Positions 27,805 through 37,601 of a DNA stretch of 64,000 nucleotides are shown here, piece after piece; the first letter of the stretch is position 1; each line of letters starts with the position of its first letter. The position numbers and the translations under genes are program-made. This stretch comes from Acidithiobacillus sp. (GTDB lineage Bacteria; Pseudomonadota; Gammaproteobacteria; Acidithiobacillales; Acidithiobacillaceae), in contig JAQVDS010000003.1 in assembly GCA_028697715.1 (NCBI GenBank), positions 62,001-126,000 of the forward strand, written 5' to 3'. The notes beneath the pieces were generated by a model that was given only the letters and a program-made list of their open reading frames with translations, was not told the origin of the DNA and made no database searches.

Positions 27805-28293
27805 ATGCACCGACATATCATTTCTGTTCTACTGGAAAACGAAGCTGGCGCCTTGTCGCGGGTGGCAGGACTATTCTCGGCGCGGGGCTATAACATCGAG
27901 GCGATGACTGTTGCCCCCACTCATGAGGCCAGCGTCTCGCGTATGACCATCCTCACCCAGGGTTCAGAAGAGATCATGGAGCAGGTACTCAAGCAGCTGA
28001 ACAAGCTGGTCGAGGTCATCCGGGTCAATGATCTGAGTGAGGGTCCGCACATCGAGCGCGAGCTGATGCTGATCAAGGTGCATGCGGTGGGGTCGGATCG
28101 GGAGGAGGTGAAACGTCTTGCCGATATCTTCCGGGGGCGCATCATCGATGTGACCGATCGGAGTTATACCATCGAGTTGACGGGTACTGGAGAAAAGCTC
28201 GACGCCTTTCTCCACGCACTCGATCCCGGTATGGTCATCGAAGTGGTACGCAGCGGCGCCAGTGCCATCAGCCGCGGTGCAAAGAGTATTTGA
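27805..28293 (+). CDS. ilvH: Acetolactate synthase small (regulatory) subunit
   Basis: 162 aa regulatory subunit with an N-terminal ACT domain (HIISVLLENEAGALSRVAGLFSARGYNIE) that binds valine for feedback control and a C-terminal domain. It starts 3 nt after ilvB and partners that protein. Confidence 0.96.
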   Translation: MHRHIISVLLENEAGALSRVAGLFSARGYNIEAMTVAPTHEASVSRMTILTQGSEEIMEQVLKQLNKLVEVIRVNDLSEGPHIERELMLIKVHAVGSDREEVKRLADIFRGRIIDVTDRSYTIELTGTGEKLDAFLHALDPGMVIEVVRSGASAISRGAKSI

Positions 28294-29334
<1,041 letters not shown>

Positions 29335-29432
29335 GCACTTCTATTGTTCCCTGCTGGGACTGCCTTATCACTGGGGCGGTCTCCTTGGCAGGAGCGCTTC
29401 CCCAAGCCTTGGCGACTTGCTAGGCTTGCGCC

Positions 29433-30101
29433 ATGTCGAGTTCTAACTATCCCTATACTTTGCTGGCGCGGGAAGGTTGGCCTTTCATTGGCTTGTTCCT
29501 TCTGCTTACCATCCTGGCGGGGCTTTTTGCGCCCTGGTGGGTAGCTATTCCCTTTCTTCTCCTGTTTCTCTTCAGTGTGCAGTTCTTTCGCGATCCTGCT
29601 CGAGCACTGCCCGCAGCGCTGGCAGGCGGAATCCTTTGCCCTGCCGACGGCCGCGTCATTGCCATCGAAACGATGGAGGATCCCTACCTGCAGCGGAAGG
29701 CCCTGAAGATCAGCATTTTCATGAATGTCTTTGATGTGCATGTCAATCGCTTGCCCATCGGCGGAGTCGTCCAGCAACGTTGGTATTTTCCGGGTAAGTT
29801 TTTCAATGCGGCGCTGGACAAGGCCTCCCTAGAGAATGAACGTAATGCCCTGTGGGTGCGCACGGAGGATGGGCAGGATGTGACCGTGGTTCAGGTAGCC
29901 GGGCTCGTGGCACGACGCATCCTCTGTTACGTGCAGCCAGAAGAGCCGGTCCGCACCGGCCAACGCTTTGGCTTCATTCGTTTTGGCTCGCGGGTGGACA
30001 CCTATCTGCCGCCCAACGCGCAAGCGTTGGTCCACCTAGGGCAACGGGTGCGCTCTGGTGCGGAGTGGATCGCGCAACTGGAGCATGCGGATGATGAGTA
30101 G
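29433..30101 (+). CDS. psd: Phosphatidylserine decarboxylase (short type)
   Basis: 222 aa Psd of the short, archaetidylserine-decarboxylase-like type. One or two N-terminal membrane segments (residues about 15-50), then the catalytic domain. The self-cleavage site is in FIRFGSRVDTYLP (Gly-Ser), producing a pyruvoyl C-terminal chain. It makes phosphatidylethanolamine from the product of PssA, whose gene overlaps its 3' end by about 10 nt. Confidence 0.92.
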   Translation: MSSSNYPYTLLAREGWPFIGLFLLLTILAGLFAPWWVAIPFLLLFLFSVQFFRDPARALPAALAGGILCPADGRVIAIETMEDPYLQRKALKISIFMNVFDVHVNRLPIGGVVQQRWYFPGKFFNAALDKASLENERNALWVRTEDGQDVTVVQVAGLVARRILCYVQPEEPVRTGQRFGFIRFGSRVDTYLPPNAQALVHLGQRVRSGAEWIAQLEHADDE

Positions 30102-30837
30102 ACGCTATCCTCGTCGGGGGGTCTATCTGCTCCCCAATCTCTTTACCACCGCCAGCCTGTTTGCCGGATTTTATTCCATCGTGGCCTCGATTCACGGGCA
30201 TTTTCGGGTGGCGGCGATTGTCATCTTCATTGCGATGATCCTGGATGGGCTGGACGGGCGGGTAGCGCGCATGACAGGCACGCAAAGCGCCTTTGGTGCG
30301 GAGTATGACTCTCTGGCTGATGTGATTGCCTTTGGTATCGCGCCCTCTCTGTTGGCGCTCCTCTGGGGATTACAGAATTTCGGCAAGTTTGGTTGGCTTG
30401 GCGCCTTTGTGTTTACGGCATGTGGTGCGTTACGTTTAGCTCGATTCAATAGCCAGGCGCATAGCGCTTCCAAGCGCTATTTTCAGGGCCTGCCCATCCC
30501 GACAGCGGCAACGGTCCTGGCCAGTTTGGTCTGGGTGGCGGTGGGGGAAGGGTATCCTTGGCTCACGGAAATCGCCCGATATCTGGCTCTGGCTTTGGTG
30601 TATTTGCTGGGGTTACTGATGGTGAGCAATATCCGCTACCGGAGTTTTAAAGACATTGATTTGCACGGGCGTATGCCCTTTGCCCTGGCGATCAGCGTGG
30701 TTCTGATTCTAGCCGCCATTGCCGTGCACCCACCCTTGGTGCTGTTCGTTATTTCGCTGGTTTATGTGCTGATTGGCGTACTCAGCACCCTCTGGCAGCT
30801 CAGTCAGCGGCGCCGCCACCGCCGCGATGCGCATTAA
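30091..30837 (+). CDS. pssA: CDP-diacylglycerol-serine O-phosphatidyltransferase
   Basis: About 248 aa polytopic CDP-alcohol phosphotransferase with the motif DGLDGRVARMTGTQSAFG...DSLAD (D-x2-DG-x2-AR-x8-G-x3-D-x3-D). It makes phosphatidylserine. The frame opens at 30058; ATG 30091 is preferred as GGAG lies 7 nt upstream, and the first membrane-flanking LLPNLFT follows. It ends in TTAA, in which its TAA overlaps the TAA of the convergent gene. Confidence 0.93.
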   Translation: MMSRRYPRRGVYLLPNLFTTASLFAGFYSIVASIHGHFRVAAIVIFIAMILDGLDGRVARMTGTQSAFGAEYDSLADVIAFGIAPSLLALLWGLQNFGKFGWLGAFVFTACGALRLARFNSQAHSASKRYFQGLPIPTAATVLASLVWVAVGEGYPWLTEIARYLALALVYLLGLLMVSNIRYRSFKDIDLHGRMPFALAISVVLILAAIAVHPPLVLFVISLVYVLIGVLSTLWQLSQRRRHRRDAH

Positions 30838-31487
30838 GGGGAAACCCGCACGATCATATAGGCAAGTACTGCGGTCACGGTAAATAGAATTAATCCATAG
30901 AGAGCGTACAACCATTTATGGATGTGGTATTGACCTTGATCGACTTTTTTGACAGTACGCACAAAATTGATGCCACCGATCACCAAATTGCTTACGCCAA
31001 GGACGATAAAAATGATTCCCATACCGGAGAATCCCTCTCCGGCGCTGAGTTTGGTGTGCAGCATCGCCGATAACTGTTCGAGGAAGAAATCGAATTTCTC
31101 GATCACGAAACCGAAGGCAATCAGACCAATGCCCGTACGCACCCAAGCGAGAAAAGTGCGCTCTGCGGCCATATATATGCGCGGGTCGATGATTTCTTTT
31201 TCCGACACGGTAATTCCTTTTCCGATATGATGAAGGTCGGCGAAAAACCAGAAACCGACCACAAAAATGAGCCCTATGGGCGGCCAAATGAGTAGGCGAT
31301 GCAATTCGCGAAACAGCCGCGCGTAGTGATTCTCTCCTAAGGCGAGAAAAAGAATTTCCAGACGATAGGCGAGCAAGCCAGTGCCAATGGTAAAGAAAAT
31401 CAGCTTGAAATAGCCCAGATAGGTGCGTTCCAACGCCATATACAGGCGTGGCTCCTGCGCGGTAGGTAGATGCCGTAGCAGAATCAT
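30834..31487 (-). CDS. DUF202-type membrane protein (paralogue 1)
   Basis: 217 aa protein with about five to six transmembrane helices. The conserved segment DPRIYMAAERTFLAWVRTGIGLIAFGFVIEKF is the DUF202 (YidH-like) domain; a similar QEPRLYMALERTYLGYFKLIFFTIGTGLLAYRL near the N-terminus suggests an internal duplication. Function unknown. A paralogue lies at 36939-37601. It is convergent with pssA and downstream of yifB by about 14 nt. Confidence 0.8.
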   Translation of the reverse strand: MILLRHLPTAQEPRLYMALERTYLGYFKLIFFTIGTGLLAYRLEILFLALGENHYARLFRELHRLLIWPPIGLIFVVGFWFFADLHHIGKGITVSEKEIIDPRIYMAAERTFLAWVRTGIGLIAFGFVIEKFDFFLEQLSAMLHTKLSAGEGFSGMGIIFIVLGVSNLVIGGINFVRTVKKVDQGQYHIHKWLYALYGLILFTVTAVLAYMIVRVSP

Positions 31488-31501
31488 GAAGGCAAAGAAT
31501 C

Positions 31502-33013
31502 CTATGGATTGGCCAGGGTATGGGCGAGGCGTCGATACTGCAGTGCCTCAGCTAAATGCTCCTGACGTATGGCGCTTTCCAACGCAAGATCGGCAATACT
31601 GCGGGCGACCCGCAGGACACGATGATAAGCTCGCGCAGAAAAGTGCAGGCGCTCTGCTGCCAGGCGCAGAAAGCCACGGGTATCTGCGTCCAGGGCGCAG
31701 TGCTGGTCCAGGGCGTCGCCCTGTAACTGCGCGTTATTACAGCCTTGGCGTTGCCATTGCTGCTCGACTGCGCGACGGATGCGTTCCCGCCACAGCGCGC
31801 TGCTATCGCCGCGGGGTGCCTGTTCCAGATATTCCGGCGCGAGCACAGGCACCTCCACTTGCAGATCGATACGGTCCAGCAGAGGCCCCGACAGGCGACT
31901 GCGATATTGCTGGATTTGTGCAGGGCTGCAGCGACAGGCCTGCAATGGATTGCCCAGGTGCCCGCAGGGACAGGGATTCATTGCCGCGATCAACTGGAAG
32001 CGGGCGGGAAAACGTGCGCGCTGACGCGCACGGGCGATGTGGATTTCCCCGGTTTCCAGAGGTTCACGTAAGACTTCCAGAACGGAGCGGGAAAACTCCG
32101 GCAATTCGTCAAGAAACAAGACGCCACGATGGGCGAGGCTGATCTCGCCGGGACGCGGCTGCGAACCGCCACCTACGAGGGCCGCCGCAGACACGCTGTG
32201 GTGTGGGCTGCGATAGGGGCGACGTCGCCAGGTGGCCGGATCGAACAGCCCATGCAAACTGTGGATGGACGCGACTTCCAGTGCTTCCTCGTCGCGCAAA
32301 GGTGAAAGCAGGCTGGGTAGGCGGGCGGCCAGCATGCTTTTGCCGGTGCCGGGTGGACCGGAAAACAACAGATGGTGCCCGCCCGTGGCGGCAATGATCA
32401 GAGCCCGTTTGGCCTGCTCCTGACCACGAACGTCCGCAAGATCTCCGCCATCGATCGGCAGATCAGACGCGAGCGCAGGCGGCGGCACGTCGGGAATCGC
32501 TTGCTCGCCGCGTAAAATTGCCACCAGCTGTGCCAGGCTCTGCGCTGGCAGAAGCCGGCACTTCCCTGCCAGGCTTGCCTCACTTACGGTATCCCAGGGG
32601 AGGGCCAGGCGGTGACCCGCCTCCTGTGCAGCGAGGGCACAGGCAAGAATTCCGGGGACCTTGCGCAGGCTGCCGTCCAATGCAAGTTCGCCAATACATT
32701 CGAGATCTTCCAGGGTAGACTGCGGCAACTGCCCACTCGCACGGAGAATGCCGAGGGCGATGGGCAGGTCGAATCGTCCGCCTTCCTTGGGCAGATCGGC
32801 TGGTGCAAGGTTGACAATGATGCGCCGCGCCGGAAAGTCCAGGCCACTGTTCTGAATGGCGGCGCGTACTCGATCGCGGGATTCGCGCACCGCCGCTTCC
32901 GGCAAGCCCACGATGGCAAAGGTGGGCAAGCCCGGCCCCAGGTCGCATTCGACCATGACCTCCGCGGCCTGGATGCCTATAGGCGCGCGGCTGCGCACCA
33001 GCGCCAAGGCCAT
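31502..33013 (-). CDS. comM: YifB/ComM-family AAA+ ATPase (Mg-chelatase-like)
   Basis: 503 aa protein: N-terminal ChlI-like Lon-substrate domain, central AAA+ module with Walker A SGPPGTGKSM and Walker B GVLFLDELPEF, and C-terminal domain. ComM homologues are helicases that promote branch migration in natural transformation. With the pil genes in this window it could serve DNA uptake, but that is inference. It follows ubiK by 5 nt. Confidence 0.9.
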   Translation of the reverse strand: MALALVRSRAPIGIQAAEVMVECDLGPGLPTFAIVGLPEAAVRESRDRVRAAIQNSGLDFPARRIIVNLAPADLPKEGGRFDLPIALGILRASGQLPQSTLEDLECIGELALDGSLRKVPGILACALAAQEAGHRLALPWDTVSEASLAGKCRLLPAQSLAQLVAILRGEQAIPDVPPPALASDLPIDGGDLADVRGQEQAKRALIIAATGGHHLLFSGPPGTGKSMLAARLPSLLSPLRDEEALEVASIHSLHGLFDPATWRRRPYRSPHHSVSAAALVGGGSQPRPGEISLAHRGVLFLDELPEFSRSVLEVLREPLETGEIHIARARQRARFPARFQLIAAMNPCPCGHLGNPLQACRCSPAQIQQYRSRLSGPLLDRIDLQVEVPVLAPEYLEQAPRGDSSALWRERIRRAVEQQWQRQGCNNAQLQGDALDQHCALDADTRGFLRLAAERLHFSARAYHRVLRVARSIADLALESAIRQEHLAEALQYRRLAHTLANP

Positions 33014-33018
33014 GGAGC

Positions 33019-33267
33019 TCAGCCTTCGCTCTGCTCTGGCCCCACTATTTTATCGAGACGGGCCTCAAGGGCCGCGACCCGTGCCGCGAGGCGGGTATTC
33101 AGCTCTTGCTGGATCTCGAATTCCTCGCGGGTAACCAGATCGAGACGATCTAAGGCGTTGCTGATGATGGTCTTTAGCTGCTTATCCAGGTCTTCCTTGA
33201 CCGACCCGAAGCGGGCCACCGCGTCGCCGATGGCGGCGGCAATATCGTCGGCAATTCGGTGTTGCAT
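33019..33267 (-). CDS. ubiK: Ubiquinone biosynthesis accessory factor UbiK (YqiC/BMFP)
   Basis: 82 aa, almost wholly helical with a C-terminal coiled coil (EEFEIQQELNTRLAARVAALEARL), matching the BMFP/UbiK family. UbiK helps the aerobic ubiquinone complex together with UbiJ. It sits 10 nt downstream of two UbiH-family hydroxylase genes, which supports the role. Confidence 0.85.
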   Translation of the reverse strand: MQHRIADDIAAAIGDAVARFGSVKEDLDKQLKTIISNALDRLDLVTREEFEIQQELNTRLAARVAALEARLDKIVGPEQSEG

Positions 33268-33277
33268 CGTGCTCTCC

Positions 33278-34459
33278 TTACAGGCCCATGGCTTGGCGGA
33301 TGAAAAAACGTTTGAGTGGAGGCGTCATACTGGTACCCCAGAGCCCCAAATCACGCAGCCGCGCCAAGGCGCCACTGCGATTCGAGAATAGATGATTCAG
33401 GCCACCGCAGGCAAAGACCGTCAGCAGATTGTCGGGGCGCCGCTGCCGTTGATACAACACCAGAGCTTCGCGGCGACCGAAATCCTCGCGTTTCTGGACC
33501 TTGTCGCCAATAAGCTGAGTGAGCGCGGCGACATCGCGAAAGCCGAGATTCACGCCGAGCCCTGCCAACGGATGGACACCATGCGCGCTGTCACCGATCA
33601 AGACGACGCGATCCTGCACGTAGCGATTGACATGCAGGGCGCTCAACGGGAATTTCCCCCGTTTGCCGATGTCGAGGAGCCTTCCGAGCTGCGGTCCAAA
33701 GGCATCTTGCAAGCGACACAGGAATTCTGCGTCGTCCATGGCAAAGAGCTGTCGTGCGCTAAGGTTGCGCGCACTCCAGACCAGGCTGGCCTGGGCCTGA
33801 CCCTGGGCGTTGTCGGCAAAGGGGAGGAGGGCGAGCGGCCCGCTTGGCAAAAAGCGCTGATAGGCGATGCCGCTATGCGGTCGCTCGATCTGCACGGTGG
33901 CAACGATCGCTTCCTGCTGATAGTCCGCGCGATAGATGCTGGACTGAAAGATCTGTTGACGCAATCTGGACTGCCGCCCCTCGGCAATCGCCAGCAGACG
34001 CCCGCGATAGCCGGTGCCCCCCTGATCCTCCAGCTCAATTCCTTCGGCATCGCTATACGACATCCGCCATTGGCAGTCGTACAGCAGGCTACCGCCGGCA
34101 CGGCAGAACGCAGTGCGCAGTGCTTGTTCTAGTTTTTGGTTCTCGCAGATATAGCCGAGAACCGTCTCGCCGACGTCTGCGGCGTCGAGCTGAATACTGC
34201 CAGCATGTTCGGCATCCCAGACGCGCATTCCCCGCACCGCTGTACCGAGGGAAGCGATATCGATTTCCTGTTGCGCAAGGAAGGCAGTCGCCCCTGCATT
34301 GATGAGGCTGCAACGCTGCAGGGGATCTGTGGCATCGGCTTGCGGCGCGGTGCGGCGCTCGGCTATGGCGGTTCGAAAACCTTGGCGTTGCAGAGCCAGA
34401 CCCAAGGCACCACCGACCATGCCAGCGCCGGAGATCAGGATGTCGAAATCATCGGCCAA
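33278..34459 (-). CDS. UbiH/UbiF-family FAD hydroxylase
   Basis: 393 aa flavoprotein monooxygenase: FAD GxGxxG motif GAGMVGGALGLALQ near residue 11, DG-like region, and the GDSAHGVHPLAGLGVNLGFRDV motif. It probably hydroxylates a ring position in ubiquinone synthesis (UbiF/UbiI-like); the exact position cannot be told. Overlaps the next upstream gene by 11 nt. Confidence 0.88.
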   Translation of the reverse strand: MADDFDILISGAGMVGGALGLALQRQGFRTAIAERRTAPQADATDPLQRCSLINAGATAFLAQQEIDIASLGTAVRGMRVWDAEHAGSIQLDAADVGETVLGYICENQKLEQALRTAFCRAGGSLLYDCQWRMSYSDAEGIELEDQGGTGYRGRLLAIAEGRQSRLRQQIFQSSIYRADYQQEAIVATVQIERPHSGIAYQRFLPSGPLALLPFADNAQGQAQASLVWSARNLSARQLFAMDDAEFLCRLQDAFGPQLGRLLDIGKRGKFPLSALHVNRYVQDRVVLIGDSAHGVHPLAGLGVNLGFRDVAALTQLIGDKVQKREDFGRREALVLYQRQRRPDNLLTVFACGGLNHLFSNRSGALARLRDLGLWGTSMTPPLKRFFIRQAMGL

Positions 34460-35693
34460 AACGGGTTACCTCCAGGGCGGGAATGCTGCTCGCGGCTGGC
34501 AGCTCAACGCCGGCCAGACGTGCCGCCAGCTGTTTCTTCAGCCATCCGTTGTGTTCCAGGGCCGACAGTGCGATCTCACGTCCCAGTCGCCAGGGCAGGG
34601 GGGGCAGGGCGAAGAGCTGGTTCATCCCTTCCGTGAAGGCGATCGTTTCTGTGCGATCCCGCCGGCGAATTCGCTGAAAATCTCGTAGCAAAGTCTCGGA
34701 ACCCGGATCGACCCCTTGTGTTGCGGCCTCGCGCAACAGTGCCGCCAGCGTTACGGCATCCCGTAGGCCTAGATTGTACCCCTGCCCCGCCAGTGGATGT
34801 AGGGTCTGGGCGGCGTTACCCAAAGGAAGGATTCGACTGCTTGTTGGGGCAGAGAGTTGCTGAAAGTGCAGTGGATAGAGGGCGCGCCCGGCTAGCTGAG
34901 AAAAGCCGGAAAGACCGGGCGGCAGGTACCGATGGAGTTCCTGTAAAAATGCTGCGTCGCTGCCATTCATCAGGCGGCTCGCGGCGCTTGGCAACAAACT
35001 CCAGACCAGAGAGAAGATCCCGTCCGCGCGCGGCAGGAAGGCGAGAGGACCACTTTCGAGAAAATGCTCGTACGCCGTACCGGTGGAGCCGGAGATCGGT
35101 CCAACGCGGGCGGTGCAGGCATAGCGATTGTGATCCCAGCCGCGGCGTTGCAGACCGAGCAACGATTGCAGTTTGCCATGACCGCCATCGGCCAACACCA
35201 ATAGTCGCGCAGATAGCCTGTTGCCGTCGGCCCAAGCCAGAGTCACGCGGTCGGGAAGCCAGGAAAAATCCGTCACCGGTCCCCAGCACAGGCGCTGGAA
35301 TTCGTCGGAATCTGTGGGCAACTGCGCGATCAGCGCCTCTTGTAGATTGGCGAGCGGGATCAGCCTGCCGAGAACACCTTCCTGCGCCTGCAGTAGCTCA
35401 CTGGACAGGGTTACTCGGTTCGGGCTACGGGCTTGGGAAATCTGTACTTGCTGAATCCGTCCACTGAAGGCATCCGAAATCACTACCCCGAAGCCGTGCA
35501 GTATACGTATAGAGGCGAGAGCGAGGGCGACACTGCGTTCCGGCGCGAACGCATCCTGGCCCGTACCAGTGTTGCTAAGCACTGAATGGGGTGTGGTATC
35601 GATGACGCGAATGCGAAGCGCCGACCCCTGGAGGGCCAGTACAAGGCTGTGGGCAATGGGTCCATCACCCAGGATGAGCAGATCGCAATCCAT
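34449..35693 (-). CDS. ubiH: UbiH-type ubiquinone hydroxylase
   Basis: 414 aa FAD monooxygenase. The LGNAAQTLHPLAGQGYNLGLRDA motif has the Asn and Gln variant seen in E. coli UbiH rather than GDAAH. The N-terminal dinucleotide motif is GDGPIAHS, with Ala for the third Gly, a mild deviation. First of four co-directional genes ubiH, UbiF-like, ubiK, comM. Confidence 0.87.
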   Translation of the reverse strand: MDCDLLILGDGPIAHSLVLALQGSALRIRVIDTTPHSVLSNTGTGQDAFAPERSVALALASIRILHGFGVVISDAFSGRIQQVQISQARSPNRVTLSSELLQAQEGVLGRLIPLANLQEALIAQLPTDSDEFQRLCWGPVTDFSWLPDRVTLAWADGNRLSARLLVLADGGHGKLQSLLGLQRRGWDHNRYACTARVGPISGSTGTAYEHFLESGPLAFLPRADGIFSLVWSLLPSAASRLMNGSDAAFLQELHRYLPPGLSGFSQLAGRALYPLHFQQLSAPTSSRILPLGNAAQTLHPLAGQGYNLGLRDAVTLAALLREAATQGVDPGSETLLRDFQRIRRRDRTETIAFTEGMNQLFALPPLPWRLGREIALSALEHNGWLKKQLAARLAGVELPAASSIPALEVTRFGR

Positions 35694-35787
35694 AGCCTAT
35701 ACTCTAGGGCTTCGCGTCTGGGGCGGCAAGCACCATGCGGAAGGGCGCGAGCGGTGCTTCCCCACACCGATGCGGCACGGTTACCGA

Positions 35788-36150
35788 TCAGTAGTAGACT
35801 GGCACGACACCCGAGGCCATGGTCTGGATGGCCTGTGCGGCACCGGCCATCGTCGCTTCAGGAATGAAGTGCACCTCTTCCAGACCACGCTTCTTGTAGC
35901 AGCCAGCGCAAATCCAGAATTTGGCACCGTTTTGCACCAGAAAGTCGCGCAATTCCAGCAGCGGCGGAAAGGTCGGTTCCTGCATGCCATGCAGATAGTT
36001 GTCCGAGCGCGCAAGATGAACACCATCCAGCGATAGGAAAAGGGTGACTTCGTGTCCTTCCGTCAGGGCGTTCTTGGCGAGTACCAAACCAACGGTGGCG
36101 CGGTCGAGGTCATTGCCGGCGTGGGTAATGTTGACAAAAAAATGTGCCAT
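35788..36150 (-). CDS. DsrE/DsrF-like protein
   Basis: About 120 aa DsrE-fold protein (MAHFFVNITHAGNDLDRATVGLVLAKNALTEGHEVTLFLS) with cysteine in WICAGCYKKRG, a CxxC pair that could carry sulfur. Members take part in sulfur transfer. ATG 36150 is preferred to 36168 because GGAG lies about 10 nt upstream. Divergent from the peroxiredoxin gene; the 94 nt between it and ubiH show nothing clear. Confidence 0.8.
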   Translation of the reverse strand: MAHFFVNITHAGNDLDRATVGLVLAKNALTEGHEVTLFLSLDGVHLARSDNYLHGMQEPTFPPLLELRDFLVQNGAKFWICAGCYKKRGLEEVHFIPEATMAGAAQAIQTMASGVVPVYY

Positions 36151-36280
36151 GGGTGTTTGCTCCGTCATCAGTGGGTCGGTTTCAGTTTAGTACAATTCCA
36201 GATTCTGATGAAGTAGAGACAGTCGCAGGCGTCTGGGCTATCCTTAGAACCTCAATCTCAACCGGATCAGGAGGTATGTC

Positions 36281-36883
36281 ATGGCCGTGCTCGTTGGTAA
36301 GAAAGCCCCGGATTTTGTCGCTCCCGCGGTGATGCCGGACAACAGTATCAATGAAAAATTCCATTTTTCGCAGTATATCAAGGGCAAGTATGCGGTACTG
36401 TTTTTCTATCCGCTTGACTTCACCTTCGTCTGCCCCTCCGAGATCATCGCCTTCAACCATCGCCTGTCGGAGTTTCATGCGCGCAAGACCGAGGTCATCT
36501 CCTGCAGCATCGACTCCCATTTCACCCACCTGGCCTGGAAAAATACCCCCGAGAACAAGGGCGGTATCGGCAACATTCAGTTGCCCATGGTTGCTGACCT
36601 GACCAAGCAGATCGCCCGCGATTACGACGTGCTCTTTGACGAATCGGTTGCGCTGCGTGGGTCGTTTTTAATCGACCGGGATGGCGTGGTACGCCATCAG
36701 GTTGTCAATGACCTGCCATTGGGCCGCAATATCGACGAAATGATTCGTATGGTCGATGCGCTACAGTTCTTCGAAGAACACGGAGAGGTTTGCCCAGCGC
36801 AGTGGGAGAAAGGCAAATCCGGAATGAAGGCCGACCCTGCCGGGGTTGCCAGTTATCTGGCGGAACACGCCAAGGATCTCTGA
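36281..36883 (+). CDS. 2-Cys peroxiredoxin (AhpC/TSA)
   Basis: 200 aa typical 2-Cys peroxiredoxin: peroxidatic C51 in DFTFVCPSE and resolving C171 in GEVCPAQW. Reduces H2O2 and organic peroxides. AGGAGGT lies 5-6 nt upstream of ATG, a near-perfect ribosome site implying high expression. Confidence 0.95.
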   Translation: MAVLVGKKAPDFVAPAVMPDNSINEKFHFSQYIKGKYAVLFFYPLDFTFVCPSEIIAFNHRLSEFHARKTEVISCSIDSHFTHLAWKNTPENKGGIGNIQLPMVADLTKQIARDYDVLFDESVALRGSFLIDRDGVVRHQVVNDLPLGRNIDEMIRMVDALQFFEEHGEVCPAQWEKGKSGMKADPAGVASYLAEHAKDL

Positions 36884-36901
36884 CCCTAACGGATGGAGAA
36901 T

Positions 36902-36927
36902 ACCGATCCCGGTATAGCGGGATCGGT
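36902..36927 (+). terminator. Stem-loop after peroxiredoxin gene
   Basis: Perfect 10-bp inverted repeat ACCGATCCCG / CGGGATCGGT with a 6-nt loop, 19 nt after the peroxiredoxin stop and 12 nt before the next gene. There is no T-run, so it may act as a weak terminator or mRNA stabiliser that separates high from low expression. Confidence 0.5.
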
Positions 36928-36938
36928 GGGATTGCGCC

Positions 36939-37601
36939 ATGCTGCTCCGGAAAAAGTTGCTTGCCGTTCGCGAGCCACGTCTCTATCTCAGTATGGAGCG
37001 CAGTTATCTGGCGCTGCTCAAATTTATTATCGTAGCCTTTGGTGCTGGACTCCTGGCACGCAAGGCAGCCATGGCCTTGGTGTTTTTTCATGACCAGCGC
37101 CTCCGGCCTTTTTTTCTCGATCTTTATCATTTGCTGACGATTCCATCCGTTGCCGCGATTTTTCTGATCATCCCTATGTTCTGGCGCGACCTACGTTCGT
37201 TATCGCTGGGGCCAAGCGTGAGTGCGCGAGAGATGCTTGATCCCCGGGTCCATTTTTCGGCCGAAAGGACATTCCTGTCGTGGACCCGCACTGCCCTGAG
37301 CAGTCTCGCGCTCGCCTTCGTTCTGGCAAAATTTGATTTCTTTTTACGTAAATTTTCTCTGCTCTTGCACCAACCGATTCCTTTGCTCCATCGCTTGACC
37401 GGGACCAACACCCTCTTTATCGGTTTTGCTGTAGTGTTATTGTCTCTGGGGTCTTGGGGGCTTTTTGCCACCTTGCACGACATTCGACAGGGTGAGTGCG
37501 CCACGCATGTTTGGCGTTATCGCGTGTTCCTATTGCTCCTGTTTCTGGTCGGTGTGGGTATGCTGCGCTTGCTCTGGCTTCTCAGTGGGGCGCGGCAATG
37601 A
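36939..37601 (+). CDS. DUF202-type membrane protein (paralogue 2)
   Basis: 220 aa membrane protein with the same layout as the gene at 30834-31487: REPRLYLSMERSYLALLKFIIVAFGAGLLA near the N-terminus, DPRVHFSAERTFLSWTRTALSSLALAFVLAKFDFF in the middle (DUF202). Function unknown. Its stop overlaps the dusA start (ATGA). Confidence 0.8.
   Translation: MLLRKKLLAVREPRLYLSMERSYLALLKFIIVAFGAGLLARKAAMALVFFHDQRLRPFFLDLYHLLTIPSVAAIFLIIPMFWRDLRSLSLGPSVSAREMLDPRVHFSAERTFLSWTRTALSSLALAFVLAKFDFFLRKFSLLLHQPIPLLHRLTGTNTLFIGFAVVLLSLGSWGLFATLHDIRQGECATHVWRYRVFLLLLFLVGVGMLRLLWLLSGARQ

Noticed and set aside
30834-30837. Shared TTAA holding the stop codons of pssA and the convergent DUF202 gene
   Set aside because: Real, but only a compactness curiosity; no function is implied.
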